The notes under the pieces: model-generated
Database searches by the model: none
What the model was told of the DNA's origin: nothing
The model's input: only the letters and a program-made list of their open reading frames with translations
Part shown: positions 37,846-47,530 of the stretch, piece after piece
Layout: every line of letters begins with the position of its first letter
Position numbering within the stretch: position 1 is the first letter of the stretch
Source: Labilibacter marinus
GTDB lineage: Bacteria > Bacteroidota > Bacteroidia > Bacteroidales > Marinilabiliaceae
Assembly: GCF_001659685.2 (NCBI RefSeq)
Contig: NZ_LXYE02000038.1
Span: 1-64,000, forward strand
DNA: 64,000 nucleotides
Direction of reading: 5' to 3'
Made by a program: the position numbers and the translations under genes

Positions 37846-39405
37846 ATGAGAATAATTATTTTCCTTGTAGTTTCGCTTTTAAGCGTAAGTACCTATGGTC
37901 AAGCAAAAGATGTTTGTCAGATATGGAACGATTACGTATCCAGTAAAAAGAATAATACCTTGCCTCCTTTGCCTGATTTTTCCTATGCTGGATATAAATT
38001 TAGTGAAGAAGCTTTACCAATACACGATTATCCAATTTTTGATGTTACCAAGTATGGAGCAATAGCTAATGATACTTTATCGGATAAAGAAGCGATAAAA
38101 AAAGCAATTGCTGCGGCAGAAATGAATGGTAAAGGCATCGTGTTTTTTCCTTCTGGAAAGTATTATATCAATACGCATAGCGACGATAACAGCATTATTT
38201 ATATTCAGCAATCGAATATAGTTTTAAGAGGAGAGGAGGCTACTTTGTTTTTTCAGCGTGATTTACCGCCTGCCGATCCAAAAAAAATGTGGACTTGTCC
38301 TTATGTTATAGCTACCTCCATAAAAAAGGATAATAGTGAAATTACAGTGGTGACAGGTGCAGCTTCTAGGGAAAGTTTTGAAGTTAACGTAGCTGATGCG
38401 AGTCAAATTAAGGCAGGTGACTGGGTGATGCTAAGCATGGAAAATAATAGTCCTGAAGTATTGGAATACGAATTACAGCCCCGAGAAACTTCTGAGAAAT
38501 GGAAAAGCATTTTAACAAAAGGAGTGATTGTAAAAGAAATCCATTTAGTGGATAAAGTAGAAGGTAACACCATTACCTTTTACGACCCTATTCATTATGA
38601 TATTAACCCGCAGCATGGCTGGACCATTAACAAATATGCTCATTTGGAGAACATTGGTTTTGAACACTTAAACTTTGAAGGTAACTGGTTAATTCCTTTT
38701 AAACATCATGGTAATGCCCAGCATGATGGAGGTTGGAGCATCCTTAAAATGGAAAGAGTCGTGAATTCGTGGGTACGTGATTGCAAGTTTATCAACGTAA
38801 GTAGAGCAGTATCCATTGCTAATTCGGCGGCTAGCACTGCATTAAATAATACCATAGAAGGAAATTTAGGACATAATGCTATTTCAATAACTTCGGCTTC
38901 TACGGGTATTTTAAATGCAAGAACCAACGACAAGGCAGGGCAATGGCACGCTTGTGGTGTTGGCAACGGCAGTATTACACGTAATGTAATTTGGAGGTGT
39001 AAACATACACCTTCTACATCCTTTGAGTCACATGCTTCGCAACCTCGATGTACCTTATTGGATAAGATGGAAGGTGGATTCTTTTTAGGTAGAGGAGGCG
39101 GTGCATTGACTAACCTGCCGAACCATGGACGTTATTTGGTATTATGGAACTATAAAGAAACGGATGAAGGAGAAAAAGACTTTGAATTCTGGTCTACCAA
39201 GACTTGGTTTTGGAAAGTTATTCCTCCTATCATTGTTGGCTTTCATGGTGCAGGAACTACTTTTAAGCAGAGTGATTTAGGCTACGAAGAAAGTACTGGC
39301 AGAGCAGTTGAACCAGAATCATTATTTGAAGCGCAGCTTGAACTGCGTTTGGGTAAATTGCCTGCTTGGGTAGAGTTAGAGACAAGTAAGTCTACCTTAG
39401 ATTAA
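37846..39405 (+). CDS. DUF4955-type right-handed beta-helix protein, candidate polysaccharide lyase or hydrolase
   Basis: The 519-residue protein is exported (signal peptide to about 19). From about residue 62 it shows the pectate-lyase-3 type start FDVTKYGAIANDTLSDKEAIKKAIAAA, followed by KGIVFFPSGKYYI and the beta-helix region to about 390 (NIGFEHLNFEGNW, WVRDCKFINVSRAVSI, NTIEGNLGHNAI). Its C-terminal region (about 395-510, GRYLVLWNYKETDEGEKDFEFW) matches what I remember of DUF4955. Activity is not established; in this setting, next to GH88, a lyase producing unsaturated uronides is attractive but unproven. It shares the plus-strand transcript with GH88 and is followed by a strong terminator. 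Confidence 0.75.
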   Translation: MRIIIFLVVSLLSVSTYGQAKDVCQIWNDYVSSKKNNTLPPLPDFSYAGYKFSEEALPIHDYPIFDVTKYGAIANDTLSDKEAIKKAIAAAEMNGKGIVFFPSGKYYINTHSDDNSIIYIQQSNIVLRGEEATLFFQRDLPPADPKKMWTCPYVIATSIKKDNSEITVVTGAASRESFEVNVADASQIKAGDWVMLSMENNSPEVLEYELQPRETSEKWKSILTKGVIVKEIHLVDKVEGNTITFYDPIHYDINPQHGWTINKYAHLENIGFEHLNFEGNWLIPFKHHGNAQHDGGWSILKMERVVNSWVRDCKFINVSRAVSIANSAASTALNNTIEGNLGHNAISITSASTGILNARTNDKAGQWHACGVGNGSITRNVIWRCKHTPSTSFESHASQPRCTLLDKMEGGFFLGRGGGALTNLPNHGRYLVLWNYKETDEGEKDFEFWSTKTWFWKVIPPIIVGFHGAGTTFKQSDLGYEESTGRAVEPESLFEAQLELRLGKLPAWVELETSKSTLD

Positions 39406-39456
39406 TTTTACTAAGAACTACTATAATTAAAGGAATTAGTCATTTTGATTTTACTC

Positions 39457-39495
39457 AAAACCTCCCAAGTTTTTAAAACTTGGGAGGTTTTTTTT
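39457..39495 (+). terminator. Strong Rho-independent terminator (CCTCCCAAG type)
   Basis: A 17-bp perfect inverted repeat (39457-39473 with 39475-39491, core CCTCCCAAG/CTTGGGAGG) and eight T residues, about 50 bp after the DUF4955 gene. Symmetry would allow action in both directions. Confidence 0.88.
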
Positions 39496-39644
39496 GACTA
39501 TACCTAAAGTTAGTGATTGCTTGAAAATGATAGTTCAGCGAATAGGTATATCAGTTCATATTTCAGAGAATAAATTAGCTTCTTTCTATTAGTAAGCTAA
39601 AGCTGATTCACATTATTACCTAGTGCCTAACAACTAAAGCCTGA

Positions 39645-41273
39645 CTACTTATGCTGAATTAGCACTGCATCTGCCTCTCCATGCCAAGGCGATATAAAAT
39701 GTTGCTTTTTGGTGATCGTTACTTCATCTGAATATTCCCCTGTATAAGTATTAAACCATTGGTAGGTCACAGGCTTCTTATCCTCAAATACATAACCTGT
39801 ATGATACCAATACGTTTCCTTAGGAACATAAAAAAGATAACGCTCTTCATTTGCATGAGCCATGGCATAACCCGCTTTGTTCTCGGCCACTACAGGTTTG
39901 TACTTACTAAAATCGTGAGCCGTAAATAAGGCAGTCATGTGTTTAAAGTATTCAAATTTGGGTTTGTAAAAGCTTTCGTCTTGCTCAAAAGGATTCCAAA
40001 TGAGCGCATTCCAAGAGGTTCCTTGCCAGTAATAGGTGGAATAAGCCCCAGCAAAAGCACATTGATAATTACGGCGCAAACAGGCTTCTGCACTGATGTA
40101 ACTACCCGAGAAGACCACATATGGCGATTCTTCATAACCTCCATGCTCAATATTAAAAATGGGCTTATCACTGTAGGTCTTTAAATCGTTTATCATGTTG
40201 TGGTATAAGGAAAAAGTCCAATCCTGACGCGATATGTAATCCACATGTTCTGTATTGCGTTGGCAAAACTTATAATCGTGTACAGTCACCAATCGGTTAA
40301 AATAGTTGGCCTTTCGTAATCTTTGTATACGTTCCAAAATATACTCGTCATCGGCTCTGCCATAAAACAGGGCTTCCTTGGATACATCCCACATAATATT
40401 CGGGAAAGCTCCATATCGTTTGACTATATAATCGTAATACATATTGTCGGCTTCAGTATTCATATCGGGCCAGTTGACCTCCTTATTCCATACATAAATC
40501 ATTAAATGCGAGATGATATCTTTCTCATTCAGCAAATCGATGGTGCGGTCTAGTTTCTTAAAAAAATCAATATTTAAGGCTGAATAATCAGGATTTTCGT
40601 TATTGCCTTTAAACGGAAAGATATCTTGAGGTGCACCAAACTCATGTTCAGGATGTTGTTTGAGCAGAGGATCTTTTCCCCATTTCCAATTTACATCGTA
40701 CGAAAACACATTCATCACAACCTGATTTAAACCATTATCATTGAGTAAATTCAATAGATGATTAGTTTTAGGTAGGCCATCCTCGTTATGGTAATCAAGA
40801 GCATATAACCAATCACATTCAAAAGCCATTAAAAAATACGGTGTACCATCTTCGTAATAAAAATGCTGTGGGTCGTTTTCAGGAATTACAATTCCACCAT
40901 GGCTGGCTTCTGCTGTTTCTTGGGCTATGATTAAGCTACCTTTTTTTCCATTTAAGGCTTTTAACGACGACGAAGTGGAGTAGGTCCATTTTCCTGTTTC
41001 AGCGCCTGAAAAGCGAATAAGCCATTGGTTGTTATCGTTATAAAAACCAGCGGCCTTTTGCTTTTTACCCGATGGAGAAATAAAATCGGCAATAAAATCG
41101 ACCTTAAATGGCGACTTTGATTTGGCTTTAAAAGAAATATCAACCACTTCCCATTTTTTAATAGAGATGGTTTGTTTAGCGGCGTATTTACTTTGTTTTA
41201 TATCTGCAAAAGCGTTGGAAGAAAAAGTAATTAGAGTAAGCAATATGCAACAGTAGAGTTTGTGTAGATTCAT
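39645..41273 (-). CDS. Putative glycoside hydrolase, DUF5060 N-terminal domain plus DUF4038-like TIM barrel
   Basis: A 542-residue exported protein (signal peptide to about 23). Residues about 28-120 form the beta-sandwich DUF5060 (KKWEVVDISFKAK, FIADFISPSGKKQKAAGFYN, FSGAETGKWTYSTSS). The rest is a TIM-barrel hydrolase related to the DUF4038/GH140-like group: HFYYEDGTPYFLMAFECDWLYAL, NQVVMNVFSYDVNW, IMWDVSKEALFYGR and PIFNIEHGGYEESPY. The glutamates in SKEA and in NIEHGGYE are candidate acid/base and nucleophile. The sugar cleaved is unknown. It lies at the convergent side of the uronate locus and is followed upstream on the same strand by the DUF1961 gene, 263 bp away. Confidence 0.78.
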   Translation of the reverse strand: MNLHKLYCCILLTLITFSSNAFADIKQSKYAAKQTISIKKWEVVDISFKAKSKSPFKVDFIADFISPSGKKQKAAGFYNDNNQWLIRFSGAETGKWTYSTSSSLKALNGKKGSLIIAQETAEASHGGIVIPENDPQHFYYEDGTPYFLMAFECDWLYALDYHNEDGLPKTNHLLNLLNDNGLNQVVMNVFSYDVNWKWGKDPLLKQHPEHEFGAPQDIFPFKGNNENPDYSALNIDFFKKLDRTIDLLNEKDIISHLMIYVWNKEVNWPDMNTEADNMYYDYIVKRYGAFPNIMWDVSKEALFYGRADDEYILERIQRLRKANYFNRLVTVHDYKFCQRNTEHVDYISRQDWTFSLYHNMINDLKTYSDKPIFNIEHGGYEESPYVVFSGSYISAEACLRRNYQCAFAGAYSTYYWQGTSWNALIWNPFEQDESFYKPKFEYFKHMTALFTAHDFSKYKPVVAENKAGYAMAHANEERYLFYVPKETYWYHTGYVFEDKKPVTYQWFNTYTGEYSDEVTITKKQHFISPWHGEADAVLIQHK

Positions 41274-41536
41274 GTTTGTGTCTATTAAAATATACCAACA
41301 AAGCTATCACATGAAACTTAAAGCTATGGGCAAAAACATGCATTCGTCGGGTATTTTTGTTCACGAATTGTTTTTACAGTTTTATTAATATACCACAGAG
41401 AGAGGCTCATTTACTAATGTAAGAAATAAGCTCCTCCTTCAAAGTTCATGTGATTCGTGAGGCTTTGAGCCATTAATACGGAGCCACTAATCCTAATATA
41501 GGAGATAGTAAATCATCGTATTTTATATCTATTAAA

Positions 41537-42331
41537 CTATTTAGAAGAGAGTTGGTATATTTTAAAGTTTTTGTACCGAGCACCACGCGTATACATATGG
41601 CGCAATCCAATGTAGCCTTCTTTAACAATAGGAAAATCGCTATAATTCCATCGGTATAAAGTAGCTTCTCCATCGTTAGCTTGCACTTGCATAAATAAAT
41701 CAAAACCTATTTTAGCAATTGTAATTTGATAAGGAATGTTTGTTTTAAAAAGTCCAGTGTTTTCGAAGGATTGTCCGAAGTTGGTTTTGCCTAAGGTCTT
41801 TGTTAAAGGCATGTATCGGCGTGCACGCACATAATCAGAATCACTTCCTGCAACAGGATACGCAGCATAACTAATGTGTAAGGTATTCATATTATGAAAA
41901 TACTTAAACATGGAAGGAACGGCTCTTTTTTTGTGCCATTGATGGATGTTTTTATCCAAAGGTTTTTCCCCTGTAGCTTGGATGTAGATAATATTTACGT
42001 TTCGGTTTTGCGTATCTAACCTGGTATATTCATATTGAAGTAATAAATCTCCTTGAAACGATTTTTTGGTCCATAGCACAGCATGGCAAGTATCATTACC
42101 TTGCTCTTTACCGGCGAAAAAATCCATTCCTTCATCTGTATTGTTAACTGTTGCCCGCTGTCCATCCAAGACCCATTGTTTTGTCCAATCTTGCGTGAAG
42201 TCATCATTAAAGACTTCTACTTTTTTAACGGACTGTAATATCTGATCTAGCTCCGTTTTAGCTGTTTTTTGGCAAGCACTTAATAACACCACCAAGACTA
42301 TTAAAAATACGACATTATGCTTTGAAGACAT
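41537..42331 (-). CDS. DUF1961-family lipoprotein (concanavalin-like fold)
   Basis: The mature protein follows a lipobox LSAC at Cys 19 of the chosen product. I start at ATG 42331 (MSSKHNVVFLIVLVVLL), since the longer frame from 42361 adds ten polar residues in front of the signal. The body shows the DUF1961 pattern: FNDDFTQDWTKQWVLDG, WTKKSFQGDLLLQYEYTRLD, NVNIIYIQATG, then IPYQITIAKIGFDLFMQVQ and YIGLRHMYTRGARYKNFKIYQ, as in laminin-G/concanavalin-type jelly rolls. Such proteins occur in glycan-use loci, including next to uronate-degrading enzymes; whether they bind or cut is not settled. It probably acts at the cell surface or in the periplasm. Confidence 0.78.
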   Translation of the reverse strand: MSSKHNVVFLIVLVVLLSACQKTAKTELDQILQSVKKVEVFNDDFTQDWTKQWVLDGQRATVNNTDEGMDFFAGKEQGNDTCHAVLWTKKSFQGDLLLQYEYTRLDTQNRNVNIIYIQATGEKPLDKNIHQWHKKRAVPSMFKYFHNMNTLHISYAAYPVAGSDSDYVRARRYMPLTKTLGKTNFGQSFENTGLFKTNIPYQITIAKIGFDLFMQVQANDGEATLYRWNYSDFPIVKEGYIGLRHMYTRGARYKNFKIYQLSSK

Positions 42332-42448
42332 GTTAATTGGTTTAAATACGAATGAGTTCAAATTACGTTAAAACAATGATGATTAGAGTGTATTATAGTT
42401 TATTCCTTGTATAAAATTGTACAAACTACCTATCAAGTAATAATGGAA

Positions 42449-44350
42449 CTATTCTTTTTTGCACCATTTATCCTCCTCATTAGGGAAGATCACACCATTA
42501 TCTGCCAACCAGTTAAAAACCGACAGCCATTTTTCTTCTGGCAATGCCAATAAACTTTCAATTTGATCATATTTTACTGGAGTCAATAATAATTCTAGCA
42601 TTTTTTCCTCTATCGCACTAGCATCCGATTCGTTTACGCCATGCTTTTTCTTATCTAAACACACATCGCATTGACCACAATCCTTCGTATTTTTCTGACC
42701 AAAATATTGTAATAAATACCTACTTCTGCACACATGGCTAAACTCCGCATAATCAATTACAGCATGCACTCTTTCTTCGTATTGTATTTTACGGTCTTTA
42801 TAAACCTCATTGGGTAATTTTAAATAACGAACTTCCTCTCTCGGCTGAATGTATTGAATTAAAGGTGTCTTTTTACGCGGTATATAATGAATGATTTTAA
42901 GATGATTTAGTTTATTTAGGTATTTATAAATTAAGTCCGCCGACACATTGGCGCGTTGAGCTAAAAGCTGCTCGTTAATCACCACATATTCAGTAAAAAA
43001 TCCCGTGTAGGAGCGAAGCAATAATTTTATAAATGCATTAAACGCTTCGTTTTTTACCTGAAAGCTATATAATTCTACTTTTTGCACTAAAAAATGAACC
43101 CTCGAAGGCAGGTTAGCTTCTTCGCTATATTCCAAGTAAGTTGCTCGTTGCAATATTTTGAGACTGTTAAAAACAGTGAGCATATTAAAATGATAAGCCT
43201 TACAAAATTGAACAATATCGAAATCATAAACCATATCTTGTCCGTGACCTGTAGCCAGTTGAAAAAAGTTACCCAACGCATTATATACCCTGAATACTTC
43301 CTCCTTTTCGGGAAAGGAGATTTTAATATTTTTCTTTAATCTGGTTTTATCCGCATTTTCAAAAAGTAAGACGGCATAAGCTTTTTTGCCATCACGCCCG
43401 CCACGACCAGCCTCTTGAAAGTAGGCCTCAATGGAATCAGGTGAATCCATGTGCACCACCAAGCGAACATCAGGTTTATCGATACCCATACCAAAAGCGT
43501 TGGTACAAACCATTACTTGTACCTGATCGTTCATCCATTCGCGTTGCTTTTTATCTTTGCTATCATGGGTTAAACCAGCATGATAATTATGTGCCGAAAT
43601 ACCATTTTCTCGCAACCACAATGCATATTCTTTGGTCTTTTTACGATTGCGAACAAATACCACTGTACAGCCGTCAATTGATTTTACGATATTAATTAGT
43701 TGCCTCAGTTTATCATCGGTATGACGCACTATATACGCCAGATTATCGCGTTCAAAACTTTTTTTAACTACATTTTTTTTCTCAAATACTAAACGTTCCT
43801 GTATATCATCTACAATTTGCGGAGTAGCAGTTGCTGTCAATGCCAAAACAGGCACTTCGGGCAGCTCCTTACGAATATCTGCAATTTTCAGGTAAGAAGG
43901 CCTAAAATCATATCCCCATTGGCTTATACAGTGCGCTTCATCCACCACCAACATATTCACCTTAAAGTGAATTAACTTTTCTAAAAATAGGGTAGTAGTA
44001 AGGCGCTCGGGTGATAGGTATAAGAATTTATAATCTCCAAAAATACAGTTATCGTAAGCAATATTTATTTCTTGCCTAGTTAGGCCTGAATATACTGCAA
44101 TAGCCTTTATATTCTTGCTTTTCAGGTTACTGACCTGATCTTTCATAAGCGCTACTAAGGGAGTAATTACAATACACAAACCATCCATGGCCATAGCAGG
44201 CACTTGAAAGGTAATGGATTTTCCACCTCCCGTGGGCATTAAACCTAAAGTATCTTTGCCTTGTCCAATAGATTCTACAATTTGGTCTTGCATGGCTCTA
44301 AAGCCATCATATCCCCAATATTTTTTTAATATCTGAAGGTACTTTTCCAA
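42449..44350 (-). CDS. recQ: RecQ-family ATP-dependent DNA helicase
   Basis: The 633-residue helicase has the Q-motif/N-terminus KYWGYDGFRAMQDQIV, Walker A TGGGKSITFQ (about 40-49), the DEAH box VVDEAHCISQWGYDFRPSY (about 134-152), TATATP (motif III), motif V AFGMGIDKPDVR and motif VI QEAGRGGRDG. The C-terminal zinc region has CRSRYLLQYFGQ and CGQCDVCLDKK (cysteines about 543-570), followed by a winged-helix-like end but no clear HRDC domain. It unwinds DNA 3' to 5' in recombination and repair. It is a single-gene unit and not obviously linked to the carbohydrate genes beside it. Confidence 0.95.
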   Translation of the reverse strand: MEKYLQILKKYWGYDGFRAMQDQIVESIGQGKDTLGLMPTGGGKSITFQVPAMAMDGLCIVITPLVALMKDQVSNLKSKNIKAIAVYSGLTRQEINIAYDNCIFGDYKFLYLSPERLTTTLFLEKLIHFKVNMLVVDEAHCISQWGYDFRPSYLKIADIRKELPEVPVLALTATATPQIVDDIQERLVFEKKNVVKKSFERDNLAYIVRHTDDKLRQLINIVKSIDGCTVVFVRNRKKTKEYALWLRENGISAHNYHAGLTHDSKDKKQREWMNDQVQVMVCTNAFGMGIDKPDVRLVVHMDSPDSIEAYFQEAGRGGRDGKKAYAVLLFENADKTRLKKNIKISFPEKEEVFRVYNALGNFFQLATGHGQDMVYDFDIVQFCKAYHFNMLTVFNSLKILQRATYLEYSEEANLPSRVHFLVQKVELYSFQVKNEAFNAFIKLLLRSYTGFFTEYVVINEQLLAQRANVSADLIYKYLNKLNHLKIIHYIPRKKTPLIQYIQPREEVRYLKLPNEVYKDRKIQYEERVHAVIDYAEFSHVCRSRYLLQYFGQKNTKDCGQCDVCLDKKKHGVNESDASAIEEKMLELLLTPVKYDQIESLLALPEEKWLSVFNWLADNGVIFPNEEDKWCKKE

Positions 44351-44795
44351 TCTAAATTAACTTTATAAGCTTCGAAGATACGCTTTATTTGAAGCAATAA
44401 AAACCTATACTAGAGCGTAAGTTTATTTATAAACCTAAGGATCTAAAATTAAGATAATCACTGTTGAAAAGCATAAATAATCGAATATTAAACTATACGA
44501 CCCTAATGTTTGAATATTGTATTTTTTTATGATTTAGGTAAAAACTAAGCCTTACTTGTTTTTGTACAAGATTTTGTTTGTACGTTGCGCCAAATTTGGG
44601 CAATTAATTTTGTATGAAATTTAATTATCTAGGTAAATCCCAATTAATTAAAACTTTAGTGTAGAATAACTACACTTTTTTAAAATGAATTTGGGCGAGA
44701 AATGTAGCTTCATAAAATTGTATTATGGATTCTCCCAGTTACATAATATAAAAAATAAGTTCTGCGCTCTCTCCCTAAAATTTAAAATGTAACAC
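44351..44795. other. Divergent promoter region of recQ and the FadL-like gene
   Basis: About 445 bp with no gene. It contains a hairpin CTTGT-TTTTGT-ACAAG near 44555-44570 and the FadL-gene promoter listed separately. No RNA gene was recognised. Confidence 0.4.
44690..44720 (+). promoter_or_regulatory. Predicted promoter of the FadL-like gene
   Basis: TTTG at 44690-44693 and TAAAATTG at 44713-44720 with a 19-bp spacer fit the Bacteroidota consensus with one mismatch in the -7 box. It predicts a leader of about 70 nt before the start at 44796. Confidence 0.5.
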
Positions 44796-46019
44796 ATGAA
44801 AAAAAGTATTTTTATGATTATTCTTTCAGTAATCAGTTTACTGACATATGCTGAAGGATATCAGGTAAATGTACAAAGCCAGAAAAACACGGCCATGGGG
44901 CATACAGGAACCGCTCTATTATTGGGTTCTTCCTCTGTTCACTTTAATCCTGGGGCACTGAGCCTTATGGATAAGGATTATGATTTCTCATTTGGAGGAA
45001 CTTTGGTGTATTCCCAAGCTTCATACGCTAAATCAAATTCCGACTATCAAGCAACTACGGATAATCCAGTTGGTACTCCATTTTATCTATATGGAGCTAA
45101 AAAAATAGGAGAGAAGTCGGTCATATCAATCGGGGTAACCACACCATATGGTAACTCATTGGCATGGGATGACGATTGGTCTGGAAGATATTTAATCCAA
45201 AACATCTCCTTAAAAGCCATTGTGGTTCAGCCTACTTATTCTTATAAAATATCAGATAAACTAGGTGTGGGTTTAGGTGCCATGCTGGTATTTGGTAGTG
45301 TTAATTTAAATAAAGCATTACCCATTGAATCAGCTCAAGGCGAAGGAAGTGCAGAATTAGATGGTTCTACCACTTCATTTGGTTTTAATGCAGGTATATA
45401 TTACCAGGCAAGTGAGGCTTTATCTTTTGGCTTAAACTATCGCTCTAAAGTAAAAATGGAAATGGTAAGTGGTGATGCTAGTTTTGAAACACCTAGTGCT
45501 TTAGCAGCTTATTTCCCTGCAGACAATACTTTTGATGCGGAATTGCCATTGCCTGCCAACCTTACTTTTGGCCTAGGATATCACCTTAACGAAAAGTGGA
45601 CCTTAGCTGCTGACTTTCAATATGTATTCTGGTCGGCTTACGAAGAGTTAGTGTTTGATTTTGAAAAAAACACCGACCTTTTGGCAGATTCATATAACCC
45701 TAGAGGATATGAAAATACATTAATTTATAGAATTGGAGCAGAATTTAATCAAAGTGACAAACTAGCCTTACGTGCTGGCGCTTACTATGATCAAACACCT
45801 ATTTCAGATAATTTATTAAACCCCGAAACACCAGGAATGAATAAAATTGGTTTGTCGTTTGGAGGGACGTATATGCTATCCGAAAAGCTGGCTTTAGATG
45901 TATCTCTATTGTATATAAAAGGCTTAGAAAGAGAAGCAAGTTATTCACCAGCTAATTTTTCTGGTACCTATAACACTACTGCCGTTCTACCTGGTTTAGG
46001 CTTATCGTACACATTTTAA
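44796..46019 (+). CDS. FadL/OmpP1/TodX-family outer-membrane transporter
   Basis: The 407-residue protein has a signal peptide (cleavage near TYAEG) and the FadL family pattern. An N-terminal hatch segment NTAMGHTGTALLLGSSSVHFNPGALSLMD (N-P-A/G motif) comes first, then VTTPYGNSLAWDDDWSGRYLIQ, and many amphipathic strands up to the terminal LGLSYTF, an aromatic-ended barrel strand. FadL proteins carry fatty acids or other hydrophobic compounds across the outer membrane. The next gene, 117 bp downstream, is a GDSL lipoprotein, and this pair recurs in Bacteroidota; it suggests lipid uptake coupled to ester hydrolysis. Confidence 0.9.
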   Translation: MKKSIFMIILSVISLLTYAEGYQVNVQSQKNTAMGHTGTALLLGSSSVHFNPGALSLMDKDYDFSFGGTLVYSQASYAKSNSDYQATTDNPVGTPFYLYGAKKIGEKSVISIGVTTPYGNSLAWDDDWSGRYLIQNISLKAIVVQPTYSYKISDKLGVGLGAMLVFGSVNLNKALPIESAQGEGSAELDGSTTSFGFNAGIYYQASEALSFGLNYRSKVKMEMVSGDASFETPSALAAYFPADNTFDAELPLPANLTFGLGYHLNEKWTLAADFQYVFWSAYEELVFDFEKNTDLLADSYNPRGYENTLIYRIGAEFNQSDKLALRAGAYYDQTPISDNLLNPETPGMNKIGLSFGGTYMLSEKLALDVSLLYIKGLEREASYSPANFSGTYNTTAVLPGLGLSYTF

Positions 46020-46135
46020 TACATCTATTTAAACAATAAAAAATGAAACTGGCACAGCCATAGCAAATTCATACATACACAAGAGTGTGATGGTAGTTTG
46101 TATTGGTCTTCAAGGTTTTGCTAATTATTTAGAAT

Positions 46136-47344
46136 ATGAAAACATATATATATTATTACCTTATTCTGTCACTGGTTTTACTAGCTGGTTGTGAGGTAAA
46201 AACAAGTGATTTTAAGCCAGCAAGTGGAGAAGCAGACTTTTCTACGTTTGTGGCTATTGGCGATTCGTATACAGCAGGATATACCGACGGAGCATTAGGA
46301 GCAAGAGGACAGGAGTCTAGTTTTCCGAATATCATGGCTCAACAATTTAAAGGCGTTGGTATAAATGGTTTTAAGCAACCCATGATAAGCTCTAACGGAA
46401 GTATTAGTGGAAGTGGTACTGGATATATGGATTTGAAGATAGTTAATGGTAGTTTGGCTCCGGTACCTGGAGAAGGTGATATGAGCATACTTTCAGACCG
46501 TTTATATGATTCGGAGGCACCTATTCAAAACTTAGGTGTTCCAGGTGCATTATCATTTCATTTATTAGGCGATGGTTATGCTACATTAAATCCATTTTTT
46601 GCCCGATTTGCAAGCACTACAGCTACATCTGTAATAAAAGATGCTATGATGATGGAGCCTTCCTTTATATCCTTGTGGATTGGTGGAAATGATGTATTGA
46701 GCTATGCCTTAGCTGGTGGAGAAGAGGGAGCTATTACAGACCCTACGATGTTTGCAGGTTATATGAATATGATAACGAACACATTGTTTGCAGGAGAGAC
46801 AACAGGTGTTATAGCTAATGTGCCAGATATTGAAAGTTTACCATTTTTTACGCATATATTGTCAGATGGGCATTTACCATTATTGATTGAGGATGAGAAT
46901 GCACCAAATGGATTTAGAATATTATTAGAAGGGGAGAAGGTTTTACTTTCAGCAAGTAGTCTTTTACAAGCTGGATACGGTCAATCAGTTGAAAAACCAT
47001 TACCCTCAAACATGGTTTTGGATGCTAATGAACTAAAAGATATTAAAGATGCTATTGCTGCGTATAATACTACCATTAAAAGTCTTTGTAGCGAATATGG
47101 TTTAGCGCATGTAGATTTAAATGGTTTTATGGCTCAGTTAAGCACTAAAGGCTTGATATTAGATGGGAATGCATATTCATCGACATTTGTTTCAGGAGGT
47201 ATATTCTCTTTAGATGGTGTTCATGTTACAGAACGTGGATCTGCCATTGTAGCCAATGAGTTTATCAAGTCGATTAATACAACATATAAGGCAAATATAC
47301 CGCAAGTAGATATTAATCAATATCAAACAGTTATTTATCCTTAG
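46136..47344 (+). CDS. SGNH/GDSL-family hydrolase lipoprotein
   Basis: A 402-residue protein with a lipobox LLAGC (Cys 19). The SGNH blocks are visible: block I FVAIGDSYTAGYTDG (Ser in GDSY, about 39-53), glycine block III region, WIGGNDVLSYALAGG (block III, about 180-194, G-x-N-D), and a late LDGVHVTERGSAIVANEF (block V, D-x-x-H, about 364-381). It is a predicted esterase or lipase anchored in the membrane facing out of the cytoplasm. It is paired with the FadL-type porin upstream and closed by a terminator. Confidence 0.9.
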   Translation: MKTYIYYYLILSLVLLAGCEVKTSDFKPASGEADFSTFVAIGDSYTAGYTDGALGARGQESSFPNIMAQQFKGVGINGFKQPMISSNGSISGSGTGYMDLKIVNGSLAPVPGEGDMSILSDRLYDSEAPIQNLGVPGALSFHLLGDGYATLNPFFARFASTTATSVIKDAMMMEPSFISLWIGGNDVLSYALAGGEEGAITDPTMFAGYMNMITNTLFAGETTGVIANVPDIESLPFFTHILSDGHLPLLIEDENAPNGFRILLEGEKVLLSASSLLQAGYGQSVEKPLPSNMVLDANELKDIKDAIAAYNTTIKSLCSEYGLAHVDLNGFMAQLSTKGLILDGNAYSSTFVSGGIFSLDGVHVTERGSAIVANEFIKSINTTYKANIPQVDINQYQTVIYP

Positions 47345-47365
47345 GTAAAAAATATAAGAGCATTT

Positions 47366-47397
47366 AAAGGTCGTTATTTATAACGGCCTTTTTTTTG
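47366..47397 (+). terminator. Rho-independent terminator of the GDSL hydrolase gene
   Basis: Stem AAAGGTCGTTA (47366-47376) with TAACGGCCTTT (47381-47391), 11 bp with one G-T pair, loop TTTA, followed by a T-run; 22 bp after the stop. Confidence 0.88.
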
Positions 47398-47424
47398 GCT
47401 GTAATAAAAAGTATATAAAAAAAG

Positions 47425-47454
47425 AAAGGAGAACTATAATAGTTCTCCTTTTTT
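47425..47454. terminator. Bidirectional terminator, mainly for tRNA-Lys
   Basis: An 11-bp perfect stem (47425-47435 with 47441-47451, core GGAGAACT/AGTTCTCC), loop of 5 nt, A-rich before and T-rich after. It lies 4 bp beyond the tRNA-Lys 3' end on the minus strand. Confidence 0.75.
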
Positions 47455-47457
47455 CTG

Positions 47458-47530
47458 TGACTCAGCTGAGGTTCGAACTCAGGACCCCATCCTTAAAAGG
47501 GATGTGCTCTACCAGCTGAGCTACTGAGTC
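47458..47530 (-). tRNA. tRNA-Lys (anticodon TTT)
   Basis: On the minus strand the 73-nt sequence folds as a cloverleaf: acceptor GACTCAG/CTGAGTC, D-arm AGCTCAGCTGGTAGAGC, anticodon arm CATCC-CTTTTAA-GGATG with anticodon TTT, and T-arm CTGAG-GTTCGAAC-style loop. The discriminator is A and CCA is not encoded. The TTT anticodon reads AAA and AAG lysine codons. Confidence 0.95.

Noticed and set aside
42449-44350. RecQ as part of a defence island or of the glycan locus
   Set aside because: It has the full ordinary RecQ layout and no defence genes beside it; proximity to the carbohydrate genes appears accidental.
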